In this document: piece after piece, positions 44,277 to 54,759 of the stretch | How the letters are laid out: the number at the start of each line of letters is the position of its first letter | How positions within the stretch are numbered: the first letter of the stretch is position 1 | Assembly (NCBI GenBank): GCA_036346405.1 | Contig: CM070568.1 | Location: 36,428,820-36,492,819, forward strand | Direction: 5' to 3' | Origin: Phyllostachys edulis | Taxonomy: Eukaryota > Streptophyta > Magnoliopsida > Poales > Poaceae | DNA length: 64,000 nt | Made by a program: the position numbers and the translations under genes | The notes under the pieces: generated by a model | Told to the model about the DNA's origin: nothing | Seen by the model: the letters and a program-made list of their open reading frames with translations, nothing else | Database searches by the model: none

Positions 44277-46401
44277 TGTAACACCCTAGCCCAACATGAG
44301 CCTGGAATGCTACTAAATAAACATGATAACTAATTAAAATGTAAAACATAATTTCTAAATTTCGGCAGAACCTCCTTTGTATAACTAAGTATACCAGAGG
44401 TTCCATCAATTGCAAATATCATAATCAATTCTCTAACATCCAAAATTCATCAAAGCATTCAAAATAATCTATTCAGCTAAAGCATAAACAAGCATAATCA
44501 AAATATGCTACTCTCATTATTACAAATAATCCAATGCATTCAAGCATAGCCATAATTAATCCTTAAGCAGTTTGCTTATTATTAAAGTATGATTGAAATG
44601 TTATTCATCTTAAAAGAATGTGTGGTAGTGAGTGCATCCAAAGCAAACCTACTCCCTCCCATGCATGCCGTTCTTACAAGTGGTACCTAAACGTACAACA
44701 AAAGCAAGAGTGAGCCCAAAGACTCAGCAAGTATCAAGAACGAAACATTAAGCTCACAGTTATAGCATCAACATACTGTAAGTAACATTACACTAAAACA
44801 ACTCACATGTTTATCTAATGCGAACATGCAATGCATCATTTTCTCTTTTACTCTTTTCGCATTTTACCGGTAATGCGGGGTATACAACCGTCGATGTATA
44901 CTCTTGCCTGTGCCCTCTAGCATAGGGACCAAGAGCCTATACATCACAAGTATAGGGACCATAGCCCATTATCTTCATGATGGGGACCTCTACTCAATGC
45001 CCACATTCCATGAATGTGGGGACCACAAGCATGCCATCTACATGATGGGGACCTCAAAAAACATACTTGGTCACCATATGACCAAGTCTCAGGTATGTTC
45101 TCAACATGCACATGCACTAGAACTCTATCTTTTAATAACATGTGAATCAACAATTACATACCAAGATCTCAAACTTTAAATAACATGTATTGAATCAACA
45201 ACATACATGAATAACCCATTAGTCATAACTCAAGCATTCACCCATCTTAATCATACATATCATACTATCATTTAAGCATAGCTAATATGTATAAATCACA
45301 AACACACACTGTCAAACATTCATAATTACACTAACAACCAGAATATTTGCCTCAACCGTGCGGGAATGGAGGACGCGAAGAGAGCGCTGCCCCCGGGACC
45401 AATCCCACACCTGAATATGATTATAAGGAACGCTAAGACAATCATACTGGACCAAAAACATAAATAATAGCACAACCGAACTCGCTATACTCTCAAGCGC
45501 ATTCCCAATTCCAACTCTTATAGATCGATCTGTCCCCTCTGCGGACAGCCATATTCTAAAATCCGTATCTTTTTGTACAGGAGTCCAAATGTAACAGCCC
45601 AAAGTTCTGTAACCAAATTAAAATTAATAAAATTATTATTTTATTGGTTTTTCTAAAATTTGAAAGTGTTTTCTTGCTTTATTTGAATTTCTGAAGTTTT
45701 AAAGTAAAAATAAAATAAAATTTATTAAAGTTTTGAAGTTTTATCTGAGTTGAAGTTGAAAAATAAAATCTAATTATTTTTGTGGAATTTTAAAATTTTA
45801 AAAGCTTCTCGCTAATTATTTTAAAGCCAAAATAATGTATTTGCAAAACTAAAAGCCAACTTTGAGTTGGAAATAATTTTATTAAGTCCAAAATAATTCT
45901 AGGAATTTCTATGAATTTTTCTAGAATTTTTGGATTTATTTTGCTATTTTCTAAAGCTATTTTGATTTAACTCCATTTCTGAAATTGGAAAATTGATTAA
46001 AAATCCGAAAGGCCAAATGGGCCGAATCCCAGCCCATTCCTTTTTGCCCTTTTGGCGGCCCACCTCAGCCCACCCGGCCTCCCCACCCTCTCTCTCTCAC
46101 CCCGGCCCCACCCGTCACTCTCTCCTCTTTCCCTTTCTTTCACTTGCGCGTGGCCCCGCCCGCATGTGGCTTCTTCTACCTTGCCTTCTTCTCCGCGCAG
46201 ACCCGCAAGCCATGGCCGCCATTAGCGCACGGAAAAGCCCCGTCTCCACCGCAAATCCTACCCCCTTTCCTCACGCGGAGATGCACATTAAAACCCGTGT
46301 TTCTCGCCGCCCCTCTTCCCGGCCATCTTCCCCTCCATCACGCGTGAAAACGCCGCCGAGCATCACGCGCCCGTTTCCCCTCTCCTGGCCACCTCCGCCC
46401 C

Positions 46402-46409
46402 TATAAATA
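46402..46409 (+). promoter_or_regulatory. Putative LTR promoter TATA box in LTR 'e'
   Basis: TATAAATA in a CGCCCCTATAAATAGGAGC context, about 810 bases into the LTR. It probably marks the U3/R boundary. Confidence 0.55.
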
Positions 46410-48290
46410 GGAGCATCGAGAGCGCCTCCTCCATCTCATCCCAAGCCCCCAACTCTCCCGTCTCCTCTCCTTTCCAAGCGGCCGGATTTTGAGTTCTTCT
46501 CCATGTCGCCAAGCTCTCTTCGCTCTTCTTCTCTGGTGCCGACCGTGCCTCTCCGCCGCTCGCGTCACCACCATCAGCATCGGCACGATGACGCCGTCCC
46601 TGTGCGTGCCCTTCCCCGAGCCCAACGCCGATGGAGCTCTTCGCCTCCGCGAGCCCGCGCTCGTCGCCGCCTAACTCCTCGCCGCCGGCTATCTCCGCCG
46701 CCTCAGGTGACCCAACCGTGCGCATCTTAACCCATGTGCTCCCCTCTTTCATTTTGCACCCTCGTCGGTCACCGTCGTGCAGCCTTCCGCCGGCAAGCCA
46801 TGGCTGGAGCGCCGCCGGTGCCAAAGTGACGTGGCAGAGCCACGTCACCGCCACCTCACACCCACGCAAGCGCCACCTGGGCACCTCCTCAGCTCTTTGC
46901 TGGCGTGGCGCGCACGGGTGTCACGCCCACATGGCATGCCACTGTGCCGTGGGCCCCATGTGTCAGTTGCTCAGGCTTTTCTTTAATAAAAATAAATTCT
47001 GAAATTCGGGAAAATCCCTAAATTCATCATTTCATGTGAATTATAAACTTCCCGGGGTTCGTTCTCCTTCATACGAACTCCGATTTCATCGATTCAAATT
47101 TCTAAATTCATAAACATTCAAGACCTAGCTAAATAAACCAAAATTATTTAATTTTGAGTTCATTTGAATTTTGTTTGAATTTAGAAATCCATTTAAAATT
47201 CCAGATTTAGGTTAAAACTTGTAAAATCTATATCTTTTGAATCCCAACTCCAAATTGAGTGATTCAAATTTCTAAAATTTTATAAAATTATTATCTAGCT
47301 AAATAAAATAGAATTATTTGGTTTGGAGTTATTTTAAATTGCCTTTTTGAATTTATTTGAATTTTATTTGATTGTCGTATTTTCACATTTAGACTTTGAC
47401 GATTCCGGAGAGTACGATCCTTCTAAGGAATTAGAATATCAAGACTTCAATGAAGGAAAGTTACACTCTTGATCATAATGATCCCATTATTTCAATTTAA
47501 TTATTCTGTTTTAAATTATTGCATGCCTATTTTTATCAAATATTTGAATTCCTGTTTTAAATTGTTGTTATGCCTAAATCCTTTGTATTGCCAATCTTGA
47601 CATTGAAATGAACCTACCATTGACACCTTAGATAAAATCTAGTTTATGCAATAGTATGAACTAGAATGTTTTGAGAAAATTATGCTTAGCCATGCTTAGA
47701 CCCAAAATACTTGATTTGGGGAATTTTAGCCAAAAATCAAATATTGTTTAAAATTGTATCCATAGCATTGGTGGGCCATGGATGTTTGAAAAGGAATTTT
47801 AAAAGAAAAAGTAAAATTGGTTTGGGCCTGGGCGAAATGGATGCTTGGTGGGTGCAGGTTTATGCACGGGATCAATCTGGGAAGGATTGAGGCCAGGGGT
47901 TATTTGGAAAGTCGCCCAAGTCAGTTAAGGACTGGTCTTTGAGTGATCCTTTGCTATGCCTATAATGGGCTATGCCTCACCGTACAACCACATGTCTCTA
48001 GAATGGGGCGTGGGATCTGGCTGATTAATTTGTGGAGTCCCATCGCAGTTTATCCTGTCTGTGCATGGGTGGTCTTTCATGGCCTATCTTTCATGACTAT
48101 TTTATTCCCACCTGGCGCAAGAGGGGGCCCTGAACCTATGGATGGTTAATCCAAAGGGGGCAAAACCTTAGCGAGGCTAGACTGCGGTGGAATGATGCAT
48201 TGTAAAGGCCTTGTCATGAACTCTAGACTTCTTACCTTCGGCAGTGAGATGTGGCATTGACGGATGCCGAACAAACTAGAGAAATCATGT

Positions 48291-48363
48291 CATGTGGGTA
48301 AAGTGTACAACCTCTGCAGAGTGTAAAACTATTCGAATAGCCATGTCCACGGTCATGGACATG
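48291..48363 (+). repeat. Conserved LTR module, copy E
   Basis: CATGTGGGTAAAGTGTACAA, CCTCTGCAGAGTGTAAAA, CTATTCGAATAG, CCATGTCCACGGTCATGGAC. This is the native-strand reading of the module. Confidence 0.9.
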
Positions 48364-50108
48364 CTAGCAAAGCCTCTCAAAGTTAGACTTTGGTTTTGTT
48401 TGAAAAAGACTTCTTCAAACTGGTTCATCCAAATGGGAATTGGGTGGGAAGCCATGTGATAAGAGGGTATCCTTCACCATTCATGTGTGAATGTTATCTG
48501 ACTATAAAATTGAGAATTTATAAAATGAATTTTAGTTATGTAATAACTGCTTTGGAACTTAGTACAAGTATTTAAAGAAAATGCTGCTTTATGCAAATTA
48601 ACCCTATAAGCCACCCTTTGTTACATCCATGTATGCATGTCATTCTGTTATTTGACGGGTGTAACTTGCGAGCACGGTAGTTGTGCTCATACTTGCTTTA
48701 TGCAAACAAATTTCAGAGGAGAAGGACTTCGCTCCGGTGTGGATCTTGACGACTAGGCCGCTACCCCAGTCGATTGCCTGTGGCAGATTAACTGGACTCT
48801 ACTACATCTTCTTCGTCTTCCGCTGTGTTCTTTATTGTTGGCTTGTAAGCCTCTTTTGTAATAAATTCTGTTGTTAATTATTAATAAAGTTATGCGATTT
48901 ATGGATGTTACCATATCTGTTTAACTGTGTGAACTAGCTACTGATCATGGGACTAGTTCAGAAATGCACAGAGGATTTGGGGTATTAATCCTGGGTCCGA
49001 CACCAAATGAGGTGTTCTTAGACTTTCTGGAAAGGTTAACAAAATATCCAACTAAATCTAGTTGGTGAGACGTCCTGAATCGGCCATCTAATAACACTAC
49101 CAAGCCAATTAACAAAACATCAAATTCACGTCGGTTCTCTGGACAGTATACTAAAACGACCATAACTTTCAGTACGATAGTCCAAATCTCACGTTCTTGA
49201 GCTTTTTGGAAAGCTGAGACAATAATATAAAACTTTAATTATATTGAGCTCCTCTAATTTTCCATTTAACTAATCTCTTAATTCAGATTATTAACTGCTG
49301 GCAGGATACCGACAGATTAGCAGGACAGACTCACTAAAAAATTCATATCTCGCAGCCCGTAATTCAGATTTGGGTGTTCTTGGCGGCTTCAGAAAGCTAA
49401 GAACATTTTCCAACTATCTCTAAGAGATGGGATCCATAGATTATGCACCTAAGGATATGAAAACCGCCGTTCAATCTTCTGTACAGAACGCAATCTAACA
49501 GCAATTTGACAATCGATCTACTAAATGAATTCATAAATGCGTCTAATACAAAACATACAGCAAGGGGGGGGGGGATCTTTGTTACCCTTGAAGAACGCAG
49601 GAAGACAATGAACTACATCTCCAAGCCATGATCCCATCCCTTCCTTCCTCCCTCCTTCTGCTTTCTCTTCTTGGCCAACCGAAACGCCCAGGGTGAGCCC
49701 TTCCTTCCTCCCTCCAAGTGGCCGGCGGCGGTAGGGGCTTCCTTCACCGGCAGTGAGGGACCTCACCGGAGGGGGAAGGGGCTACTGGAGGTGGTGGAGG
49801 TGCATAGGAGAGGGCACCATGGTGGCGACCACAAGGGAGAGAGGAGGGGCGGCCACAATAGGGGAGAGGGGGAGGTAAAGTGGCGGCTAGGGTTTTGGGA
49901 GGGGGAGGGTGGAGCCTCCCTCTCCTTGGCCAGCCACCTAATGCCCACATGGGCCAAGGCCCAGGCCCAGGTTGCTAGAGTTTTGTATAAAACCCCACTC
50001 TTCTCCTTTTGCTAAATCATTTTCTAAGTAGTCCTTCTCCGAATTCAATTAATTTCTCCCGAATAATCTTTCGAATATTCCCGAATACTTTTGGGGTATT
50101 ACATAGTA

Positions 50109-50460
50109 GTTGAGCCCTGACAGGCTCAAACTCTGGGTGAAGACGGCAGACGAAGTGATAAAGACGAAGGCGGTCACGATCCGTCTTCTACACATTATGA
50201 CACTCCTGGCAGAGCGGAAAAGCCAGCTCGTCCAGCTAGCACCAGAGACTGGCCATGGCTCGAAAGAAGTCGTCGATGGAGGTGTCCTCCTGGCGAAGCA
50301 TCTCCAACTCACGCTGAAGCGAAAAGAACTGAGCATCACTGTTCTACTAGTATCGCTCGCGCAAATACTCCCAGATTTGACGAGTGGAACGCAGACCAAT
50401 AATGTCTGGTTGGATAGAGCTTTGATACTGTAGAGAGTAAATCAAAATGTTTCTTATAAC
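50109..50460 (-). pseudogene. Ty1/copia polyprotein piece 1: gag core
   Basis: Minus-strand frames read as copia gag (UBN2/RVT-associated type): 'QPDIIGLRSTRQIWEYLRERY' and 'SDAQFFSLQRELEMLRQED', then 'SIDDFFRAMASLWCQLDELA', then a region ending 'CRLHPEFEPVRAQLL' after a frame shift. Gag would form the particle shell. The start codon, primer-binding site and 5' LTR are missing, apparently replaced by the SIRE-like LTR remnant that follows. Confidence 0.8.
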
Positions 50461-50532
50461 AATGGAAACTCTAAGATTTCCCAATATCGTTCTTCTCTAA
50501 TCAAATGTTTATGTGAACATCTATAAGGAATA

Positions 50533-52550
50533 TTGTTGAATCGCGTTAGCGACTAGAGGGCTGAATAGGAGCCATGGGCGAACCCTCAAGGGTCATGGGT
50601 GTTCAACCGAACGCCTATTTTTTCTTCAAAATATCTGTATATGATAGATATATTAGATGTATATGTTATTAGTTAGGCCAAAACTATATATCTGTGTCCG
50701 CAAATGAATTCAGCTCGCACTCTCCATACCTCACGCGTGGCCCATGTAACACATTAGACTCATTTTCCTTCCTACTTCAACCCACCAAACCCTAACCTCT
50801 ATTCTCTCTCTTATCTTGTGGCGCTGTGTGTGTGGGGGGGGGAGGGGGAGGGCTCCAATCTCCAAGTGGCGAACGAGCAAGGGCACGGGCTACGAAGGCA
50901 AGCGACGGTCGGTGGACACGACGTGACGGCAAGCAAGCGTGAGGCGGTGCAGGGCGAGCGTGCTGTAGCGCAACTACGCGGGCGAACAGAGATGTGACGT
51001 AAGCAAGGGGGTAGTAACACGACAAACAAGGAAGAAGGGAGAGGCGGCACCAAGGGAGCAACGCGGTGGGCAGGAGGGAGCATGGCAGTGGGAAGGGAGC
51101 AGCATATCCAGCTCTCGTCCTCTCTCCAGATTTAGGTGTGTTCTGCGCACTCTACTTCTTCTCCCTGGCTCTACTTTGCTCCAGCTCCAGTTCTTTCTGG
51201 AGTCTAGCCTCTTCCTCTGCTTTCTTGGTTTTTTTTCTAATGGTTGTTATACAAAAATATAATCTTTGCCTTGGGCAATGAACAGATAGTTGAGCCCTTG
51301 TTACATATGTTTACATGCAAACTTTTTCTCTATAGAAGGAACATTCTTAGATTGGGTTCTTGCTGATGGGAAAAGAGCAAAAGAGAGTAGGATATCAGCA
51401 TGGTATGCATCTGTCAAAAAAATTGAAAAAGAAGGCAGGAGCTCTACCAATCACTATTAGAGGGAGAAAATAAGTTTTAGTAGTCTAGCTATTATAACTT
51501 GGAAAAGAAAAAAGTGATAAAACAACAACGACCAAGGCCAAGCACAAGTTTTTTTTTTTGAAAAAGAAGACATAACCTCTACCGATCACTATTAGAGGAA
51601 GAAAATAAGATTTAGCGGTATGACTGCTGCAGCCCATAACAGAAAAATAGAGAAAACAACAACGGCCAAGCACCAAGCACAAGTCTTGGCTGCACCCTGC
51701 AACAACATAACTCAGCAAAATAAGAAGCCTAGAGCAAAAATAGCTCTATTCATAGTTTTCACCTCCTCAACTGTCATTGATATCTATAATTTGCTGTTTA
51801 ATTCATGTCATTATGCTTACCTTATATTGCCCATTTCGTCGTATGAAATTATTAATTTCTATATTTTTGTATTTTATTATATATACGCGTATCATCGTAT
51901 CAGTGTTTTGGAGGGAAAATAACATCTCATGGTATCAACGTATTGGTATCGGCATATCTGGACAACCTAGCTTTGAAGTCCGAACACCCATCCTAAGAAT
52001 TCTAGGTTCGCCACTGACAGGAGCCCACTTTTTTCCTTCTAGAATTCTACTCTTTTTTCACTATAATAGCTATGTGAAGCTGTGAAGATCAAGGCCTACA
52101 ACTCACAACAGAAGAATTGACCTGAAAACAAGACGCTCAACTACACCTCTCTTTAGACTAAAATTAGCATGATTTTGGATCCACAAAATGACATAACTTT
52201 TGTTCTAAAAATCCAAATCACTTGACATTTCAAACACAGCTCAACAAGAAGATTAGAAACCTATTCCAATTGAAGATCGAGACAATCATAGCCAAGATTC
52301 CAATAGTTTCTTGTTTGAGTGCCAGACTCAAAACCAGGTGAAAACAAAAACTTGATCCAAAAACTTGCTCGTGGATTAAAGATGGTCAAGATGACCTTAG
52401 ATCAACTTCCACAAGTCCTAGCAAGCTAGATGGTAGTAAAAAACCAAGGTAAAACCCCTAAAACACAAGAATCCAAAATATCAAGAAAGCGAGTAAGGAT
52501 AAGAGACAAATCACCTTTTCATGAATTTGATTGGATTGATATTGAGGAAT
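50533..52550 (-). mobile_element. SIRE-like LTR remnant, minus orientation, split by hAT copy 2
   Basis: TGTTGAATCGCGTTAGCGACTAGAGGG at 50532-50560 resembles the inverted 3' end of SIRE-like LTRs: the plus copy at 54187-54203 has the complementary CACCCCCCTCTAGTCG block. The hAT interrupts it at 50573, and 52025-52550 may be its continuation, but that part matches nothing else in the window. The boundaries and the second part are uncertain. Confidence 0.4.
50573..52016 (-). mobile_element. Non-autonomous hAT element, copy 2 (1444 bp), intact
   Basis: Ends CATGGGCGAACC and CAGTGGCGAACC (inverted) are terminal inverted repeats. The flanks ATAGGAGC (50565-50572) and ACAGGAGC (52017-52024) are an 8-bp duplication with one change. 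It is full length and inverted relative to copy 1, and shows what copy 1 looked like before LTR 'b' entered. No transposase frame; it must have been moved by an enzyme encoded elsewhere. Confidence 0.87.
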
Positions 52551-52924
52551 TGAGGGTTGAAAGTATCTAGGCCCTCATATTTGTTTTTGGTAATTAATGA
52601 CAATACTATGTTAAGGGACTAACATGTGTACTAAGATGTGTTAAAGGTTAAGTCCTAGTGATTGATTGATGACAAGGCTATTGACAATGTGAATGTGATG
52701 GAAGATCAACATGGATCAAGACAAAGGTATTGTATAGCCTAAGGACCCTTTTTATAGTTTTTCCCAGTCTCGGTGTTTGGGGAAAAGGCTGGGTTTATAG
52801 GATAAACGCCGTACTATAAAGGGGGATCATGGCGAGTAGCTTGAGAGACTATTTTTGTGCCATAATGATCAACTAGGGTTCATGCATTGTTTTAATTTGA
52901 GCTTCTGGAAAAATGTTTTATAAA

Positions 52925-53445
52925 TCTGTATGACCGCAAGTGAACTACGGTACTACCGCAGGTCGGTAGTACCGATACTTATATGGCGGTATGTATTTTT
53001 CAGAGAGCATGTTTTAAGTGTTTTTTATTCTCTCTGAAAATCAAAACAACCGCATTTGAACTACGGTACTACCGCAGGTTGGTAGTACCGATATCTATAT
53101 GGCAGTATGTAATTTACAGAGAGTGTGTTTTTGGGAGTTTTGATTTCCCTTGCAAATCGGTATGACCTCACGATCTGAGCGGTACTACCGGAGTGCGGTA
53201 GTACCGATATTTTGATGGCGGTACATTTTTCCAGAGATGGTGATTTTTTGAGATTTCTTGTGCTCTGGAAAACAGTAGTTCCGTTCTAGCTGAGCAGTAC
53301 TACCACATCGTGGTAGTACCGATTTATAGTTGGTGGTTGTACCGTAACTTTATGTGTAACGGCTAGTTCAAAGCATTAAATGCTACTGTTCCGACCGTTA
53401 AGGAGAAAATCGGTAGTACTAGGCTTCAACGATAGTACTACCGTA
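52925..53445 (+). repeat. Hairpin-bearing ~117-bp tandem repeats in the SIRE-like LTR
   Basis: Four units, each with an imperfect palindrome GGTACTACCGC...CGGTAGTACC (at about 52948, 53063, 53180 and 53294), a following ATATGGCGGTA block and a 'CAGAGAG' block. A fifth, permuted palindrome (CGGTAGTACTA...TAGTACTACCG) lies at about 53411-53445. In unit 4 both stem arms changed together (CTACCAC with GTGGTAG). Confidence 0.85.
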
Positions 53446-53501
53446 AACCCTGATTTTTTTCAGGAAAATGGTTGTAACGGCTAGATTTGTTGGTAAAGGG
53501 T

Positions 53502-53509
53502 ATAAATAC
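53502..53509 (+). promoter_or_regulatory. Putative LTR TATA box (SIRE-like)
   Basis: GGGTATAAATACCCCC in the downstream third of the LTR; the best promoter candidate in this LTR. Confidence 0.55.
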
Positions 53510-54221
53510 CCCCCCCCAACCTACCTTCTAGCAGTTCTGCTTGAGACCATTAAGCATTATACTCTTGCATTGAAGTCTCAAGAGCCCATATACACTCTCT
53601 GCTACTCATTTGCTTTGAATTCCTATTTTGAGGTAGTTGAAAGCATTCAAGTGCATTCCACCATTAGTTGATCACTTTGGCACTTGATTTTCTTCAAGCG
53701 AGCGTTATGATTTGTTACTCTTGGTGCTTGCCAGCACCTTGATGGTTTAGAGAAGAAGTTGTGCGGTGATCACTTCAAAGAAGCTTGTGAAGTGACCTGG
53801 CAAGGGATTGTGAAGTGGTTGCATGTTTGCCATCTCTAGAGCGGAGGAAGAGCAACGATAGTGATCGAGGGTCAAGGCTTATTTCGTGGAGCCAGCTTGA
53901 TTCATTCAAGCTTCCTCAACGTGGACTAGTGAAGACCAGCAAGTCTTCGATACCACGGGAAAAACTTCTTTGTCTTCATTATGGTTTATTCATGTCTTTA
54001 CTATTCCGCATTTACATTTCTAGCAATTTTCTTGTGCAAGATTTGCTTAGCTAGAATTATTTCTAGTATTGATATTAGCTCATAATTGTCTTAAATAGCT
54101 TAGTAGTTCTATCATCTTATTTGTGTTAGGGAGCTTTGTTAAAGACAACCTTGTTTTTAGTTGAAAAGTTTTAAAACCTCCTATTCACCCCCCTCTAGTC
54201 GGTTATTCTTGATTCTACAAG

Positions 54222-54228
54222 TGGTATC
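54222..54228 (+). promoter_or_regulatory. Primer-binding site of the SIRE-like element, first part
   Basis: TGGTATC is the start of the tRNA-iMet-type site TGGTATCAGAGC. The remaining bases are at 59551 onward, separated by LTR 'f', which duplicated GTATC on entry. Confidence 0.85.
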
Positions 54229-54759
54229 TGTAACATCCCAAATGTGTAATCAGGGTTTGTTTCAAATGTAATTAAATGTGTAGAAATTAAAACTTTTTCT
54301 CACATGTAATTATTGTCCAAGAGTTGTGTAATCCAAAAACACAAAGTCCTTGTTGACCAAAAGTCAAGTTCCTTTTTCCATTTTTCACCACTCTTGTGCC
54401 AAACATTTGGAAAATAATTTTCCTTGGTCCTAAAGTTGATGTGGGACCCCTCTGAAAAATATCACAAGTTGTAAAACTTGTTTGATAAATTTTGGGGGTA
54501 AAACAATCCTTTGAACAACCTTAATGAATTTCCTGAGAAAATGCATTGCATAACAACCTCTAGAAAATTTATGTGAGGTTAATCTTACCATCAGCAAGCT
54601 CCAGTTAAAATTTCATGAAATTTGGAGTTCATTTGCTATCTCTAATAATTCTGCAAAGTCTCAGCTGATTAAAAATTAAACTTAAAACCCTGCACTGTTC
54701 CTTGGGCTGAGCCGTATTCAAATCTGGTCTAGCCCAACTCCATCGACCTCCTCCACAGC

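Larger units (their letters stand above)
45590..49002 (+). mobile_element. Solo LTR 'e' (3413 bp) nested in LTR 'c'
   Basis: TGTAACAGCCC (45590) to GGGTCCGACA (49002), flanked by CCAAA duplications (45585-45589 and 49003-49007). Plus orientation. There is no gag or pol. A GC-rich island (46020-46960) contains a promoter-like TATAAATA at 46402-46409. Confidence 0.9.
44277..50103 (-). mobile_element. Solo LTR 'c' (2409 bp net), split by LTR 'e'
   Basis: TGTAACACCCTAGC (44277) to GGGGTATTACA (50103), flanked by perfect TAGTA duplications (44272-44276 and 50104-50108). Its own parts are 44277-45589 and 49008-50103. The ends are nearly inverted repeats of each other. Orientation is tentatively minus, by similarity of 44277-44740 to the other minus LTRs. 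A set of 'GGGGACC' units with small hairpins lies at about 44925-45090. No coding domain; 49640-50000 is a GC-rich island. Confidence 0.85.
52551..54219 (+). repeat. 5' LTR of the SIRE-like Ty1/copia element
   Basis: Starts near TGAGGGTTGAAAGTATCTAGG (start uncertain by about 10 bases) and ends GATTCTACA (54219). It is followed by AG and the first half of a tRNA-iMet-type primer-binding site. It contains hairpin repeats (52948-53445) and a TATAAATA at about 53502 as a likely promoter. Confidence 0.78.

Noticed and set aside
45993..47002. Possible host gene with TATA box and Pro/Arg/Ser-rich protein
   Set aside because: It lies wholly inside solo LTR 'e' bounded by a CCAAA duplication; the TATA is best explained as the LTR promoter.
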